Translations under genes and position numbers: made by a program | From: JAIUZI01 sp041594355 | GTDB taxonomy: Bacteria; Pseudomonadota; Alphaproteobacteria; Rhodobacterales; Rhodobacteraceae | DNA: 12,150 nucleotides | Direction: 5' to 3' | Assembly: GCA_041594355.1 (NCBI GenBank) | Contig: JBFHMM010000109.1 | Coordinates: 1-12,150, forward strand | Shown here: positions 1-6,986 of the stretch, one piece after another | Layout: each line of letters opens with the position of its first letter | Position numbering within the stretch: position 1 is the stretch's first letter | Notes under the pieces: generated by a model | Seen by the model: the letters and a program-made list of their open reading frames with translations, nothing else | What the model was told of the DNA's origin: nothing | Database searches by the model: none

Positions 1-269
1 CGACCGGTTCGTGGTCTTTTAATTCCTGGGGCCCATCTGCTCATGCCTCCCGCCTATCATGCTGGATTCACGAGATGAATCCCTGACCCCATTTGTCAAA
101 AAAGACCATAGAAGCGACCAACCATTCTTCGAAAAAAGGCAATGTTGGTTAATGGCATGCAGACATTCGGCGCGTCCAGTCGAACGCCCAGTTTGTTCGC
201 GAAGCGGACATGCGCCAAGGGCCTGGCAGGGCCGTGTCTCGCGCCGGCACCCCCTACACCCGTACACCG
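1..269. other. Gene-free left edge with small inverted repeats
   Basis: No convincing gene is visible here; the short open frames on both strands have no recognisable domain and overlap each other. Bases 85-155 are visibly richer in A and T than the coding sequence that follows. Three small dyads are present: GGATTCA/TGAATCC at 64-70 and 76-82 (perfect, 5-nt loop, each arm holding a GANTC site), CCAACCATT/AATGTTGG at 118-126 and 141-148 (one bulged C), and the palindrome TTCGCGAA at 196-203. The stretch lies downstream of the minus-strand oxidoreductase, so it may hold its 3' end or the promoter of a gene to the left. I cannot tell which. Confidence 0.5.
64..82. repeat. Perfect 7-bp inverted repeat with two GANTC sites
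   Basis: GGATTCA (64-70) and TGAATCC (76-82) are exact reverse complements around CGAGA. Each arm contains GANTC (GATTC and GAATC), the recognition sequence of the alphaproteobacterial cell-cycle methylase CcrM. No T-run follows on either strand, so it does not look like an intrinsic terminator. Confidence 0.5.
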
Positions 270-1379
270 TCAGGCCAGCTTTTGCAGCATGTCCTTTTCG
301 TAGGCCGCTAGGCTGTCGAAATTTCCGGCGGCGACCTGGTCGGGCCAGTCGGGGTTGGCGATAAGGGCGCGACCGACGGCGACGAGGTCGAATTCGTCGC
401 GCTCCAACCGCTCGAGCAGGTTGTCGATGCTGGCGGGTTCGGCCGCCTTGAAGTTGGCGGTGCCGTCCTCGGGCAGGAAATCGGCGTTCAGCCCGACGCT
501 GCCGACGGTTATCGCGGGTTTGCCGGTCAGTTTGCGGGTCCAGCCGGCGAGATTGAGCTCGCTGCCCTCGAACTCCGGTTCCCAGAAGCGGCGGGTCGAG
601 CAGTGGAAGATGTCGACGCCAGCCTCGGACAGGCGGTTGAGGAAGACGCCCAGCTCTTCTGGCGTGTCACACAGGCGGGCGGCATAGTCCTGCTGTTTCC
701 ACTGCGAGTAGCGGAAAATGATCGGGAAATCGGGACCCACGGCGGCGCGCACGGCGCGAATGATCTCGATCGCAAAGCGCGAGCGCGCGGCGAGGTCGCC
801 GCCATAGGCGTCATCGCGGTGGTTGGTGCCCTCCCAGAAGAACTGGTCGATCAGGTAACCATGGGCGCCGTGCAGTTCCACCGCATCGCAGCCGATGGAT
901 TTGGCGTCGGCGGCGGCCTGGGCAAAGGCGGCGACCACGTCGTCGATGTCCTGCTGGGTCATGGCGTGCCCCGAGACCTTGCCCGGCCGGGCCATGCCGC
1001 TGGGGCTGTGGCCGGGGGTGTCGCCGCCGGGGTCGACGCCGGGGCGGCGGATGGCGCCGACGTGCCAGAGCTGGGGCGCGATCTTGCCGCCCGCCGCGTG
1101 GACGGCATCGACGACCTTTTTCCAGCCCGCCAGTGCCTTGTCGCCATAAAACATCGGCACGTTGGGATAGCCGCTGGCGGCGATGTGGTTAACGCAGGTG
1201 CCCTCGGTGATGATCAGCCCGACGCCGCCTTCGGCGCGACGGCGGTAATAGGCGATGTTGAGGTCGTTGGGCACGTTGCCGGGGGAGTAGGTGCGGGTCA
1301 TCGGGGCCATGACGATCCGGTTTTTCAGGGTCAGCTTGTCCAGGTTCACGGGCTGGAAAAGGACGTCGGTTCGGCTCAT
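270..1379 (-). CDS. Old Yellow Enzyme-type NADH:flavin oxidoreductase
   Basis: A 369-residue FMN-dependent ene-reductase of the Old Yellow Enzyme family, cytoplasmic. Family members reduce activated C=C bonds with NAD(P)H; the substrate here is unknown. The barrel opens with the strand RIVMAPMTR (21-29). QLWH at 103-106 and the substrate-binding pair H170 and H173 in ELHGAHGYL are present. R223 lies in the FMN-contacting IIFRYSQ strand, and the phosphate-binding segment LVAVGRALIANPDW sits at 332-345. Length is normal for the single-domain class; there is no extra Fe-S/FAD domain as in 2,4-dienoyl-CoA reductase. The ATG is supported by AAGGA seven bases upstream. It is the last gene of the minus-strand set, 91 bp after the P450, which suggests a shared pathway. 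Exact subclass (OPR-like or xenobiotic reductase) is not resolved. Confidence 0.93.
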   Translation of the reverse strand: MSRTDVLFQPVNLDKLTLKNRIVMAPMTRTYSPGNVPNDLNIAYYRRRAEGGVGLIITEGTCVNHIAASGYPNVPMFYGDKALAGWKKVVDAVHAAGGKIAPQLWHVGAIRRPGVDPGGDTPGHSPSGMARPGKVSGHAMTQQDIDDVVAAFAQAAADAKSIGCDAVELHGAHGYLIDQFFWEGTNHRDDAYGGDLAARSRFAIEIIRAVRAAVGPDFPIIFRYSQWKQQDYAARLCDTPEELGVFLNRLSEAGVDIFHCSTRRFWEPEFEGSELNLAGWTRKLTGKPAITVGSVGLNADFLPEDGTANFKAAEPASIDNLLERLERDEFDLVAVGRALIANPDWPDQVAAGNFDSLAAYEKDMLQKLA

Positions 1380-1470
1380 TGAAAAGTCCTTGCGATAGGT
1401 TTACCCGGCACATTCCGGTTCGACTGACATCTGACAGGACGTGCGGCGGGGCGGCAACCCTTCCCTTGGG

Positions 1471-2643
1471 TCACAAGAGCCGCGTCATGCCGCGCACCGG
1501 CATGGCCAGCGGCCCGCGAAAGGCCCAGCCGCCAAAAGGCGTGTCGCCGTCCAGTGCGAGATCCGGCAGCCGTTCGAACAGCATCGGCAGGGCGACATCG
1601 GCGATCAGCGCCTTGGACGCCCAGGCCCCGGCGCAGAAATGCGGACCCGCGCCAAAGGAGATGGCCGGGCCGGTGGAACGGGTGATGTCGAAGCGGTCGG
1701 GCGCGGCAAAGACGCGTTCGTCGCGGTTGCCCGAGCCGAACATCAGGAACACGCGGTCTTCGGGCGCGAAGGTGACGCCGTGCAGAGTATAGGGCCGCGC
1801 CACCCGGCGCGGCGACATGCCGATGGGAGAGATCCAGCGGGCGTATTCCTCGAACGCCTGCAGCCACGTGGCCGCGCCGGAGCGGATCAGGGCCAGCTGG
1901 TCAGGATGCGTCAGCAGCGCCCAGACCGTGCCGGCGATGGCGTCGCGCGGTTCGTTCTGGCCGCCGGAGATCGCCAGCTTGATATTGGCGCGGGTCTGGG
2001 CGTCCGACAGTCCGGCGCTGCGCTGCACAGATAACAGCGAGTGATCCGGGGCGGCGTCCAGCACCGGGATCATCGCGTCGATATGGGCGTCGATGGAGGC
2101 GGTGCAATCGTGGCAATTGGCCTCGACCGCCGGCTCGCCCGCGTAATTGGCGCAGCCGTCGATCATACCCTGGCTGACCCGGTTCATCTCGTGCACGGTC
2201 ATGTTGGTGAGGCCGGTCATCGCCTTCAGCGCCTCCGCGCTGACCGGCATGGCGTAGTCCGCCACCAGATCAAAGCCGGGTCGGCCGGTCAGGTCGTCTA
2301 GGATGCGGGCGGCGACGGCGCGGAACTGCGCGGTCCAGGTATCGCGCACGGTGCGGGGGCTGACAGTGGGAAAGATCGCCTTGCGTTCGGAAATATGGTC
2401 CGCCCCGTCCTTGCGCATCATGTTCTGGCCCATCAGCACGGTCATCAGCCCGTCAGGCTGGTCCGAGGAAAACACTTCGATCCGTTTCTCGTTGTCGAAG
2501 ATGTCATCGCGACGGGTCATGAGGGTCGCGCCCAGTTGCGGCACATGGGCGATGGGCGCGCGGGCGCGCATCGCGGCCAGATCCGGGTAGGGATCGCCCC
2601 AGAAGGCGGCCGGGTCGATATCATAGATGGGGGCGTCGGACAT
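1471..2643 (-). CDS. Cytochrome P450 with atypical I-helix
   Basis: A 390-residue soluble bacterial cytochrome P450 without a membrane anchor. The heme-binding loop FGAGPHFCAG (330-339) gives the thiolate ligand C337. The K-helix ExxR is E266-Y-A-R269. In the I-helix the usual (A/G)GxD/ET is replaced by GGQNEP (227-232), so the proton-relay acid is Asn and the conserved Thr is Glu. P450s with altered acid-alcohol pairs are known, but this one may use a different oxygen-activation route, a substrate-assisted step or peroxide. No ferredoxin or ferredoxin reductase gene lies in the window, so its redox partner is elsewhere or unnecessary. GGAG lies five bases before the ATG. The gene is 76 bp downstream of tag and 91 bp upstream of the flavin oxidoreductase on the same strand. 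The substrate cannot be predicted. Confidence 0.94.
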   Translation of the reverse strand: MSDAPIYDIDPAAFWGDPYPDLAAMRARAPIAHVPQLGATLMTRRDDIFDNEKRIEVFSSDQPDGLMTVLMGQNMMRKDGADHISERKAIFPTVSPRTVRDTWTAQFRAVAARILDDLTGRPGFDLVADYAMPVSAEALKAMTGLTNMTVHEMNRVSQGMIDGCANYAGEPAVEANCHDCTASIDAHIDAMIPVLDAAPDHSLLSVQRSAGLSDAQTRANIKLAISGGQNEPRDAIAGTVWALLTHPDQLALIRSGAATWLQAFEEYARWISPIGMSPRRVARPYTLHGVTFAPEDRVFLMFGSGNRDERVFAAPDRFDITRSTGPAISFGAGPHFCAGAWASKALIADVALPMLFERLPDLALDGDTPFGGWAFRGPLAMPVRGMTRLL

Positions 2644-2719
2644 GGAGACTCCGCTGCTGGGCGTCGCGGGAAGAGGAATATGTGCGCGCGGCGGCTGTCA
2701 ATCGCGGCCTGCTGACGGA

Positions 2720-3328
2720 TTAGGTCGGCGGGGTGAAGTCGCGCCGCGCCTGTGCCGCGACCCCGCGCATGACGCAGCCCTCGGCGTGGTCGTTGATCAG
2801 CCCCATCGCCTGCAGGAAGGCAAAGACGGTGGTGGGGCCAACGAATTTCCATCCGCGTTTCTTGAGATCCTTGGACAGTTTCACCGACATCGGCGAGGTG
2901 GTCAGCGTCTGCGGCGCGGCGAGGTCCTCGGGCGCGGGTTCGTGGCGCCAGATATAGGCGGCGAGCGAGCCTTCCTCCTCGGCCAGTTCGCAGGCGCGCG
3001 CCGCGTTGTTGATCACCGCCTCGATCTTGCCCCGGTGGCGAACGATCCCGGCATCGCCCAGCAGGCGGGCGACATCGTCGGGACCGTAGCGGGCGACCTT
3101 TTCGCGGTTGAAATTGTCAAAGGCGGCGCGGAAGTTGTCACGCTTGGCCAGGATGGTGCGCCAACTGAGGCCGGACTGAAAGCTTTCGAGGCAGAGTTTT
3201 TCGAACAGCAGCCGGTCGTCGCCCACCGGGTAGCCCCATTCGCGGTCGTGGTAGGCAAAAAATTCGGGGGCGGCGGAACACCAGCCGCAGCGCGGGCGGC
3301 CGTCGGGGCCGGGAACGGTTTTCGCCAT
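2720..3328 (-). CDS. tag: DNA-3-methyladenine glycosylase I
   Basis: A 202-residue base-excision repair enzyme that removes 3-methyladenine from alkylated DNA. It aligns along its length with E. coli Tag from memory. The zinc-binding residues correspond to C14, H27, H181 and C185 (RCGWC, AYHDREWG, NDHAEGC). The catalytic-site region is LCLESFQSGLSW, with E48 as the conserved acid. The helix-hairpin-helix-like segment DAGIVRHRGKIEAVINNA follows at 92-109, and LSKDLKKRGWKFVGPTT at 151-167 is also typical. The ATG begins two bases after the stop of the YciI-like gene, so the two are translationally close and almost certainly co-transcribed. The N-terminus carries about ten extra residues relative to E. 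coli, which is common in this group. Confidence 0.95.
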   Translation of the reverse strand: MAKTVPGPDGRPRCGWCSAAPEFFAYHDREWGYPVGDDRLLFEKLCLESFQSGLSWRTILAKRDNFRAAFDNFNREKVARYGPDDVARLLGDAGIVRHRGKIEAVINNAARACELAEEEGSLAAYIWRHEPAPEDLAAPQTLTTSPMSVKLSKDLKKRGWKFVGPTTVFAFLQAMGLINDHAEGCVMRGVAAQARRDFTPPT

Positions 3329-3330
3329 GG

Positions 3331-3621
3331 TCAGGCGGCCTCGGTCAGGAAGGTCAGGCGCGGGTCGGTCAGCGACGGGGTGAATTCGGTCAGCTCGACC
3401 GTGACCACACCGTGTTCGACAAAGGGGTCGGCGGCGAGGCGGGCGCGCAACTCGGCCTCGGTCGTGGCATGGGCGAGAATCGCGCCGCCGCCCTGTGCGA
3501 GGCTGCCCGAGGTCAGGAAGACGCCATCGTCAAAACCCTGCCGGAGCCATGCCTTGTGGCCTTCCAGATGCGCGGGGGCCGCGGCCCGGTTGGCGGAGAA
3601 TTTGAGAAAGACGGTAAACAT
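3331..3621 (-). CDS. YciI-like (YCII domain) protein
   Basis: A 96-residue protein that fills a single YCII domain, a small ferredoxin-like alpha/beta fold of mostly unknown function. The beta strand MFTVFLKFSANR is followed by the helix with H19 and H22 (AHLEGHKAWLRQG), the LTSGSLAQGGGAILAHA strand pair (36-52), and the ADPFVEHGVVTVELTEF segment (64-80), all family hallmarks. Some members are proposed to be hydrolases or dehalogenase-like enzymes acting through a conserved His/Asp, but this is not established for this protein. GAGGA precedes the ATG by about eight bases. It lies 18 bp downstream of the TetR gene and 2 bp upstream of tag, so it is likely in the same transcript. Confidence 0.9.
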   Translation of the reverse strand: MFTVFLKFSANRAAAPAHLEGHKAWLRQGFDDGVFLTSGSLAQGGGAILAHATTEAELRARLAADPFVEHGVVTVELTEFTPSLTDPRLTFLTEAA

Positions 3622-3639
3622 GCGCGGGTCCTCGTGCGG

Positions 3640-4221
3640 TCAGCGGTGGGTGGGCGGTGGCGCGAGGCCATCCAGCCAGTCGTGCAGCGCGTCGCGTTCG
3701 CGCCGCAGGAAGTCGGGGTCGCGGTAGGCGGTCATCATGGTGGCGATGCCCTGGCTGCGGGCGAGCAGGTGCAGCGCCAGATCGTCGGCGCGCGCGCCCT
3801 GCCCCATCTGGTCGAACTGGCGGCGCAGCCAGGTGCGGAACAGGGTGAAAATGGCGGCGGCATCGGCCTGCGCGCCGTGGTTCAGCTTAGCCAGTTCGGT
3901 GGCCAGCGTGCCCACCGGACAGCCGTGGCGTTCGATCTTGTCCCGGTTGGTCAGCAGGATATCGATAAAGGCGCCGATGCGCGCGGCGGGGCTGTCGCCC
4001 CGCACCTGCCAATCGGCCAGCATGGCGCGGGTATTGGCCAGCCGCGCGGCGATGACGGAATCGAGGATGTCATTCTTGGTCTTGAAATGATGGTAGAAAT
4101 TCCCGCGCGAGATCCGCACCGCCCCGGCGATGTCGGCGAATGAGGTGGTGTCGAACCCCTGCCGGTAAAACAGGTCATCCGCCGCTTCTACGATCTGGTC
4201 GCGTTTGGAAACCCGTGTCAT
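3640..4221 (-). CDS. TetR/AcrR-family transcriptional regulator
   Basis: A 193-residue TetR-type repressor. Residues 7-53 form the N-terminal DNA-binding domain, with the helix-turn-helix in TTSFADIAGAVRISRGNFYHHFKTKNDIL (25-53). The remaining helices form the ligand-binding and dimerisation domain, including GCPVGTLATELAKL (100-113), typical of one TetR C-terminal subgroup. C101 in that segment could be redox- or ligand-responsive, but nothing in the sequence proves it. It is the first gene of the minus-strand set running through YciI, tag, P450 and the flavin oxidoreductase. A near-perfect palindrome lies 16 bases upstream of the start codon, so autoregulation and control of the genes behind it are likely. 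The inducer is unknown. Confidence 0.94.
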   Translation of the reverse strand: MTRVSKRDQIVEAADDLFYRQGFDTTSFADIAGAVRISRGNFYHHFKTKNDILDSVIAARLANTRAMLADWQVRGDSPAARIGAFIDILLTNRDKIERHGCPVGTLATELAKLNHGAQADAAAIFTLFRTWLRRQFDQMGQGARADDLALHLLARSQGIATMMTAYRDPDFLRRERDALHDWLDGLAPPPTHR

Positions 4222-4236
4222 GCCGCCCCCTGAGTC

Positions 4237-4256
4237 ACTAGGGCAATTGTCCTAGT
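4237..4256. promoter_or_regulatory. Probable TetR operator (20-bp palindrome)
   Basis: ACTAGGGCAATTGTCCTAGT is a palindrome except for one symmetric base pair, centred between 4246 and 4247. It sits 16-35 bases upstream of the TetR start codon on the minus strand. A TTGACT -35-like hexamer (complement of 4267-4272) lies just upstream, so a bound repressor would cover the -10 and start-site region. A good -10 match is not obvious. Position and symmetry are typical of TetR autoregulatory sites; binding is inferred. Confidence 0.75.
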
Positions 4257-4278
4257 TTTGCGCGCAAGTCAAGCGTGC

Positions 4279-4294
4279 CCGGCCCGAAGGCCGG
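4279..4294 (-). terminator. UUCG-tetraloop hairpin after ppk2
   Basis: On the minus strand this reads CCGGCC-TTCG-GGCCGG, a perfect 6-bp GC stem closed on a UUCG tetraloop, 30 bases beyond the ppk2 stop codon. It would be very stable in RNA. No U-run follows, so termination is plausible but not certain. It also lies just upstream of the TetR promoter region and would separate the two transcription units. Confidence 0.45.
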
Positions 4295-4323
4295 TTGCGG
4301 GAGCGGGGGCGGGGGCGGTGCGA

Positions 4324-5250
4324 TCAGTAGATCTTGGGTACGTAAAGCTCGTCCGGCAGAACCTGGCGTTCGTAGTCGGGGTTATACTTGCGTTCGGGCA
4401 GCGTGACCTTTTCGGAGGGCACCTCGGTATAGGGGATCTTGGTCAACAGGTGCTCGATGCAGTTCAGGCGTTCGCGTTTCTTGTCGTTGCCCTCGACGAT
4501 ATACCAGGGCGCCTCGGGGATGTTGGTGCGGGCGAACATGCTTTCCTTGGCCTTGGTATACTGTTCCCAGCGGATCCGGGATTCGAGGTCCATCGGGCTG
4601 AGCTTCCACTGTTTCATCGGGTCGTGGATGCGCATCAGGAACCGCATTTGCTGTTCCTCGTCCGAGATCGAGAACCAGTATTTCAGCAGGATGATGCCCG
4701 AGCGCACCAGCATCCGTTCGAATTCGGGAACGTCCTGAAAGAACTGTTCGACCTGGTCCTCGGTGGCAAAGCCCATCACCCGTTCGACCCCGGCCCGGTT
4801 GTACCACGACCGGTCGAACAGCACGATTTCGCCTCCCGCCGGCAGGTGCGGCACGTAGCGCTGGAAATACCACTGGCTTTGTTCCCGGCGGTTCGGCGCC
4901 GGCAGCGCCACCACGCGGGCCACGCGCGGGTTCAGCCGCTGAGTGATGCGTTTGATCACGCCCCCCTTGCCCGCTGAATCGCGGCCTTCGAACAGGATAC
5001 AGACCTTTGCCCCGGTTTCCTGCACCCAGTCCTGTACCTTGATCAGTTCGGCCTGAAGACGCAGCAGATTGCGGAAATACACCCGCCGGTCCAGCATGTC
5101 GGGATGCTGGTCGCGGTAGATCTTGCGGATTTCCAGCGACAGCATCGGCTCGGAGAATTCGATCTCCAGATCCTCGTCGAAAGTGTCCTGAAGTTCCGCC
5201 TCCAGCCAGTCCATCGCATTCTGGTTATCGTCGTGCGTGTCGTCGGTCAA
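4324..5250 (-). CDS. ppk2: Polyphosphate kinase 2 (class I)
   Basis: A 308-residue single-domain PPK2, which transfers phosphate between polyphosphate and nucleoside di- or triphosphates. The Walker A motif is GRDSAGKGG at 89-97 (K95), and the Walker B segment is IVLFDRSWYNR at 142-152 (D146, R147). The flexible lid region with conserved basic residues follows (around RIHDPMKQWKLSPMDLESR, 207-225). Single-domain length and motif spacing match class I enzymes, which often favour nucleoside triphosphate formation; the nucleotide preference cannot be read directly. The first 40 residues are acidic and variable, as in related proteins. The start is TTG, chosen because AAGGAG lies seven bases upstream; the next in-frame ATG (Met13) has no comparable site. 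It lies 93 bp behind the GMC dehydrogenase on the same strand. Confidence 0.95.
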   Translation of the reverse strand: MTDDTHDDNQNAMDWLEAELQDTFDEDLEIEFSEPMLSLEIRKIYRDQHPDMLDRRVYFRNLLRLQAELIKVQDWVQETGAKVCILFEGRDSAGKGGVIKRITQRLNPRVARVVALPAPNRREQSQWYFQRYVPHLPAGGEIVLFDRSWYNRAGVERVMGFATEDQVEQFFQDVPEFERMLVRSGIILLKYWFSISDEEQQMRFLMRIHDPMKQWKLSPMDLESRIRWEQYTKAKESMFARTNIPEAPWYIVEGNDKKRERLNCIEHLLTKIPYTEVPSEKVTLPERKYNPDYERQVLPDELYVPKIY

Positions 5251-5262
5251 AATTCACTCCTT
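5248..5262 (-). promoter_or_regulatory. Ribosome binding site fixing a TTG start for ppk2
   Basis: On the minus strand AAGGAG (complement of 5257-5262) is followed by seven bases and then TTG-ACC-GAC. This strong, well-spaced Shine-Dalgarno sequence supports initiation at TTG instead of the internal ATG twelve codons later. Confidence 0.75.
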
Positions 5263-5343
5263 ACACGGTTCCAACAAGTCTTTCTCAACTCGTTACAGTC
5301 TGTCTCCGCCTAGACACCGTTTGTAAATGATCTGTGTCACATC

Positions 5344-6930
5344 TCAGCCCGCGTCGTGCAAAATCATGTCGGCTGCCTTTTCCGCGATCATAATCGTGGG
5401 CGCATTGGTGTTGCCGCTGGTGATCGTCGGCATCACGCTGGCGTCCGCCACGCGCAGGCCCGTGACACCACGCAGCCGCAACCGGTCGTCCAGCGGCGCG
5501 GCGTCATCCGCCCCCATGCGCACCGTGCTGACGGGGTGAAAGATGGTGGTGCCGACATCGCCGGCGGCGCGGATCAGGTCGGCGGTATCGTCGCTGTCGA
5601 TGCCCGGTTTGATCTCTGCCGGGGCATAGCGTTGCATCGACGATTGCGCCATGATCGCACGGGACTGGCGGATCGCGTCGGCGGCAACCTGGCGGTCGCC
5701 CTCGGTCGACAGGTAGTTGGGTGCGATTTCGGGGGCCTTGCGCGGGTCGGGCGAGGTGATCCGCACATGGCCCCGGCTTTCGGGGCGCAGGTTGCAGACA
5801 CTGGCGGTTATCGCCGGGAAATCGTGCAGCGGCTCGCCAAAGGCATCCAGCGACAGCGGCTGCACGTGGTATTCGAGGTCCGGCGTGGCCAGATCGGGGC
5901 GCGATTTCGAAAACGCGCCCAGCTGGCTGGGTGACATCGACATCGGGCCTGACCGTGTCAGCGCGTATTCCAGCCCGATCCGCGCCTTGCCCAGCAGCGA
6001 ACCCGCCAGCGTATTGAGTGTTTTAGCGCCCTCCAGCCGCCACGCGCAGCGCAGCTGCAGGTGGTCTTGTAGATTGGCCCCGATCCCGGGCATGTCGGCC
6101 TGCACGGCGATGCCGTGCTGCTGCAGCAGCGCGCCGGGACCAAAGCCCGACAGCTGCAGGATCTGCGGGCTGCCGATGGCCCCCGCCGAGAGGATCACCT
6201 CGCCCTGCGCGCGGGCGGTTTTCACCTGCCCGCCCTGTTCGTATTCCACCCCGACGGCGCGGCCGTTCTCGACCAGCACGCGGCGGGTCTGGGCCTGGGT
6301 CTCGACCCTCAGCCGGTCGCCGGTGGTGGTGCGCAGGAACGCTTTGGCGGTATTCATCCGCCAGCCGCCGCGCTGGTTGACGCGGAAATAGCCGACACCC
6401 TCGTTGTCGCCGGTGTTGAAATCGGTGACCTTCGGCAGGCCCCAGGCGGCGGCGGCCTCCATCCAGTGATCCAGAACGTCCCAGTGCAGCCGCTGGTTTT
6501 CCACCCGCCATTCGCCGCCCGCGCCGTGCATCTCTGACGCTCCGTCGACGTAGTCTTCGGATTTCAGGAAATAGGGCAGCACGTCGTCCCAGCCCCAGCC
6601 CATGTTGCCCATCTGCCGCCAGCCGTCATAATCCGCCGCCTGCCCGCGCAGGTACAGCATGCCGTTGATCGAGGAACAGCCGCCCAGCACCTTGCCACGC
6701 GGATAGATCAGCGACCGCCCGTTCAGCCCCGGTTCGGGTGCGGTGCGGTACATCCAGTCGGTGCGCGGATTGCCGATGCAATAGAGGTAGCCGATCGGGA
6801 TATGCACCCAGTGGTAATTGTCCTTGCCGCCGGCCTCGAGCAGCAGCACCCGATGCCCCGCCTCGCTCAGCCGTTTGGCCAGCACGCATCCGGCGCTGCC
6901 GGCCCCGACAATGATATGGTCCCACTGCAT
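5344..6930 (-). CDS. GMC-family FAD-dependent alcohol/choline-type dehydrogenase
   Basis: A 528-residue glucose-methanol-choline oxidoreductase that oxidises an alcohol with FAD. The N-terminal Rossmann motif is IIVGAGSAGCVLAKRL (6-21). GMC signature 1 is RGKVLGGCSSING at 78-90, and the second signature lies around GAIGSPQILQLSGFGP (250-265). The catalytic His is H465 in HPVSTVRMG, and its partner is N509 in SGNTNAP. This His-Asn pair has the same 44-residue spacing as in choline oxidase. The C-terminal NAPTIMIAEKAADMI is shared with choline dehydrogenases (BetA) and related alcohol dehydrogenases. No betB or betI lies beside it, so choline is not assured as substrate. There is no signal peptide. 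GGGGGA precedes the ATG. Inverted repeats upstream may regulate it. Confidence 0.92.
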   Translation of the reverse strand: MQWDHIIVGAGSAGCVLAKRLSEAGHRVLLLEAGGKDNYHWVHIPIGYLYCIGNPRTDWMYRTAPEPGLNGRSLIYPRGKVLGGCSSINGMLYLRGQAADYDGWRQMGNMGWGWDDVLPYFLKSEDYVDGASEMHGAGGEWRVENQRLHWDVLDHWMEAAAAWGLPKVTDFNTGDNEGVGYFRVNQRGGWRMNTAKAFLRTTTGDRLRVETQAQTRRVLVENGRAVGVEYEQGGQVKTARAQGEVILSAGAIGSPQILQLSGFGPGALLQQHGIAVQADMPGIGANLQDHLQLRCAWRLEGAKTLNTLAGSLLGKARIGLEYALTRSGPMSMSPSQLGAFSKSRPDLATPDLEYHVQPLSLDAFGEPLHDFPAITASVCNLRPESRGHVRITSPDPRKAPEIAPNYLSTEGDRQVAADAIRQSRAIMAQSSMQRYAPAEIKPGIDSDDTADLIRAAGDVGTTIFHPVSTVRMGADDAAPLDDRLRLRGVTGLRVADASVMPTITSGNTNAPTIMIAEKAADMILHDAG

Positions 6931-6943
6931 CTGGCGTCCCCCC

Positions 6944-6977
6944 GAACTCTTCGCGCGTCAATCGCGTCGCAGAGTTC
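6944..6977. promoter_or_regulatory. Inverted repeat in GMC gene leader
   Basis: GAACTCT (6944-6950) and AGAGTTC (6971-6977) are exact 7-bp inverted arms, with an inner CGCG/CGCG pair. The element ends 14 bases before the GMC start codon, so in the transcript it would form a hairpin just ahead of the ribosome binding site, or as DNA it could be an operator. Confidence 0.4.
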
Positions 6978-6986
6978 AGCCTAAAG

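Noticed and set aside
19..267. 82-residue minus-strand open frame at the left edge
   Set aside because: No domain, no clear ribosome binding site, and composition unlike the neighbouring genes; overlapping frames on the other strand look equally good.
603..1382. 259-residue plus-strand open frame opposite the flavin oxidoreductase
   Set aside because: Low-complexity Gly/Ala/Val/Asp translation typical of the complementary frame of a GC-rich gene.
2627..3727. 366-residue plus-strand open frame opposite tag and YciI
   Set aside because: It lies opposite genes with clear catalytic motifs and its Gly/Ala/Arg-rich translation has no recognisable fold.
4299..4318. G-quadruplex in the G-rich run downstream of ppk2
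   Set aside because: Only three tracts of three or more G are present, followed by a GG, so the standard four-tract pattern is not met.
5263..5300. TTGAGA/TGTAAG promoter just upstream of ppk2
   Set aside because: The hexamers are spaced 17 bp, but the -10 overlaps the Shine-Dalgarno sequence, so a transcript from it would lose its ribosome binding site.
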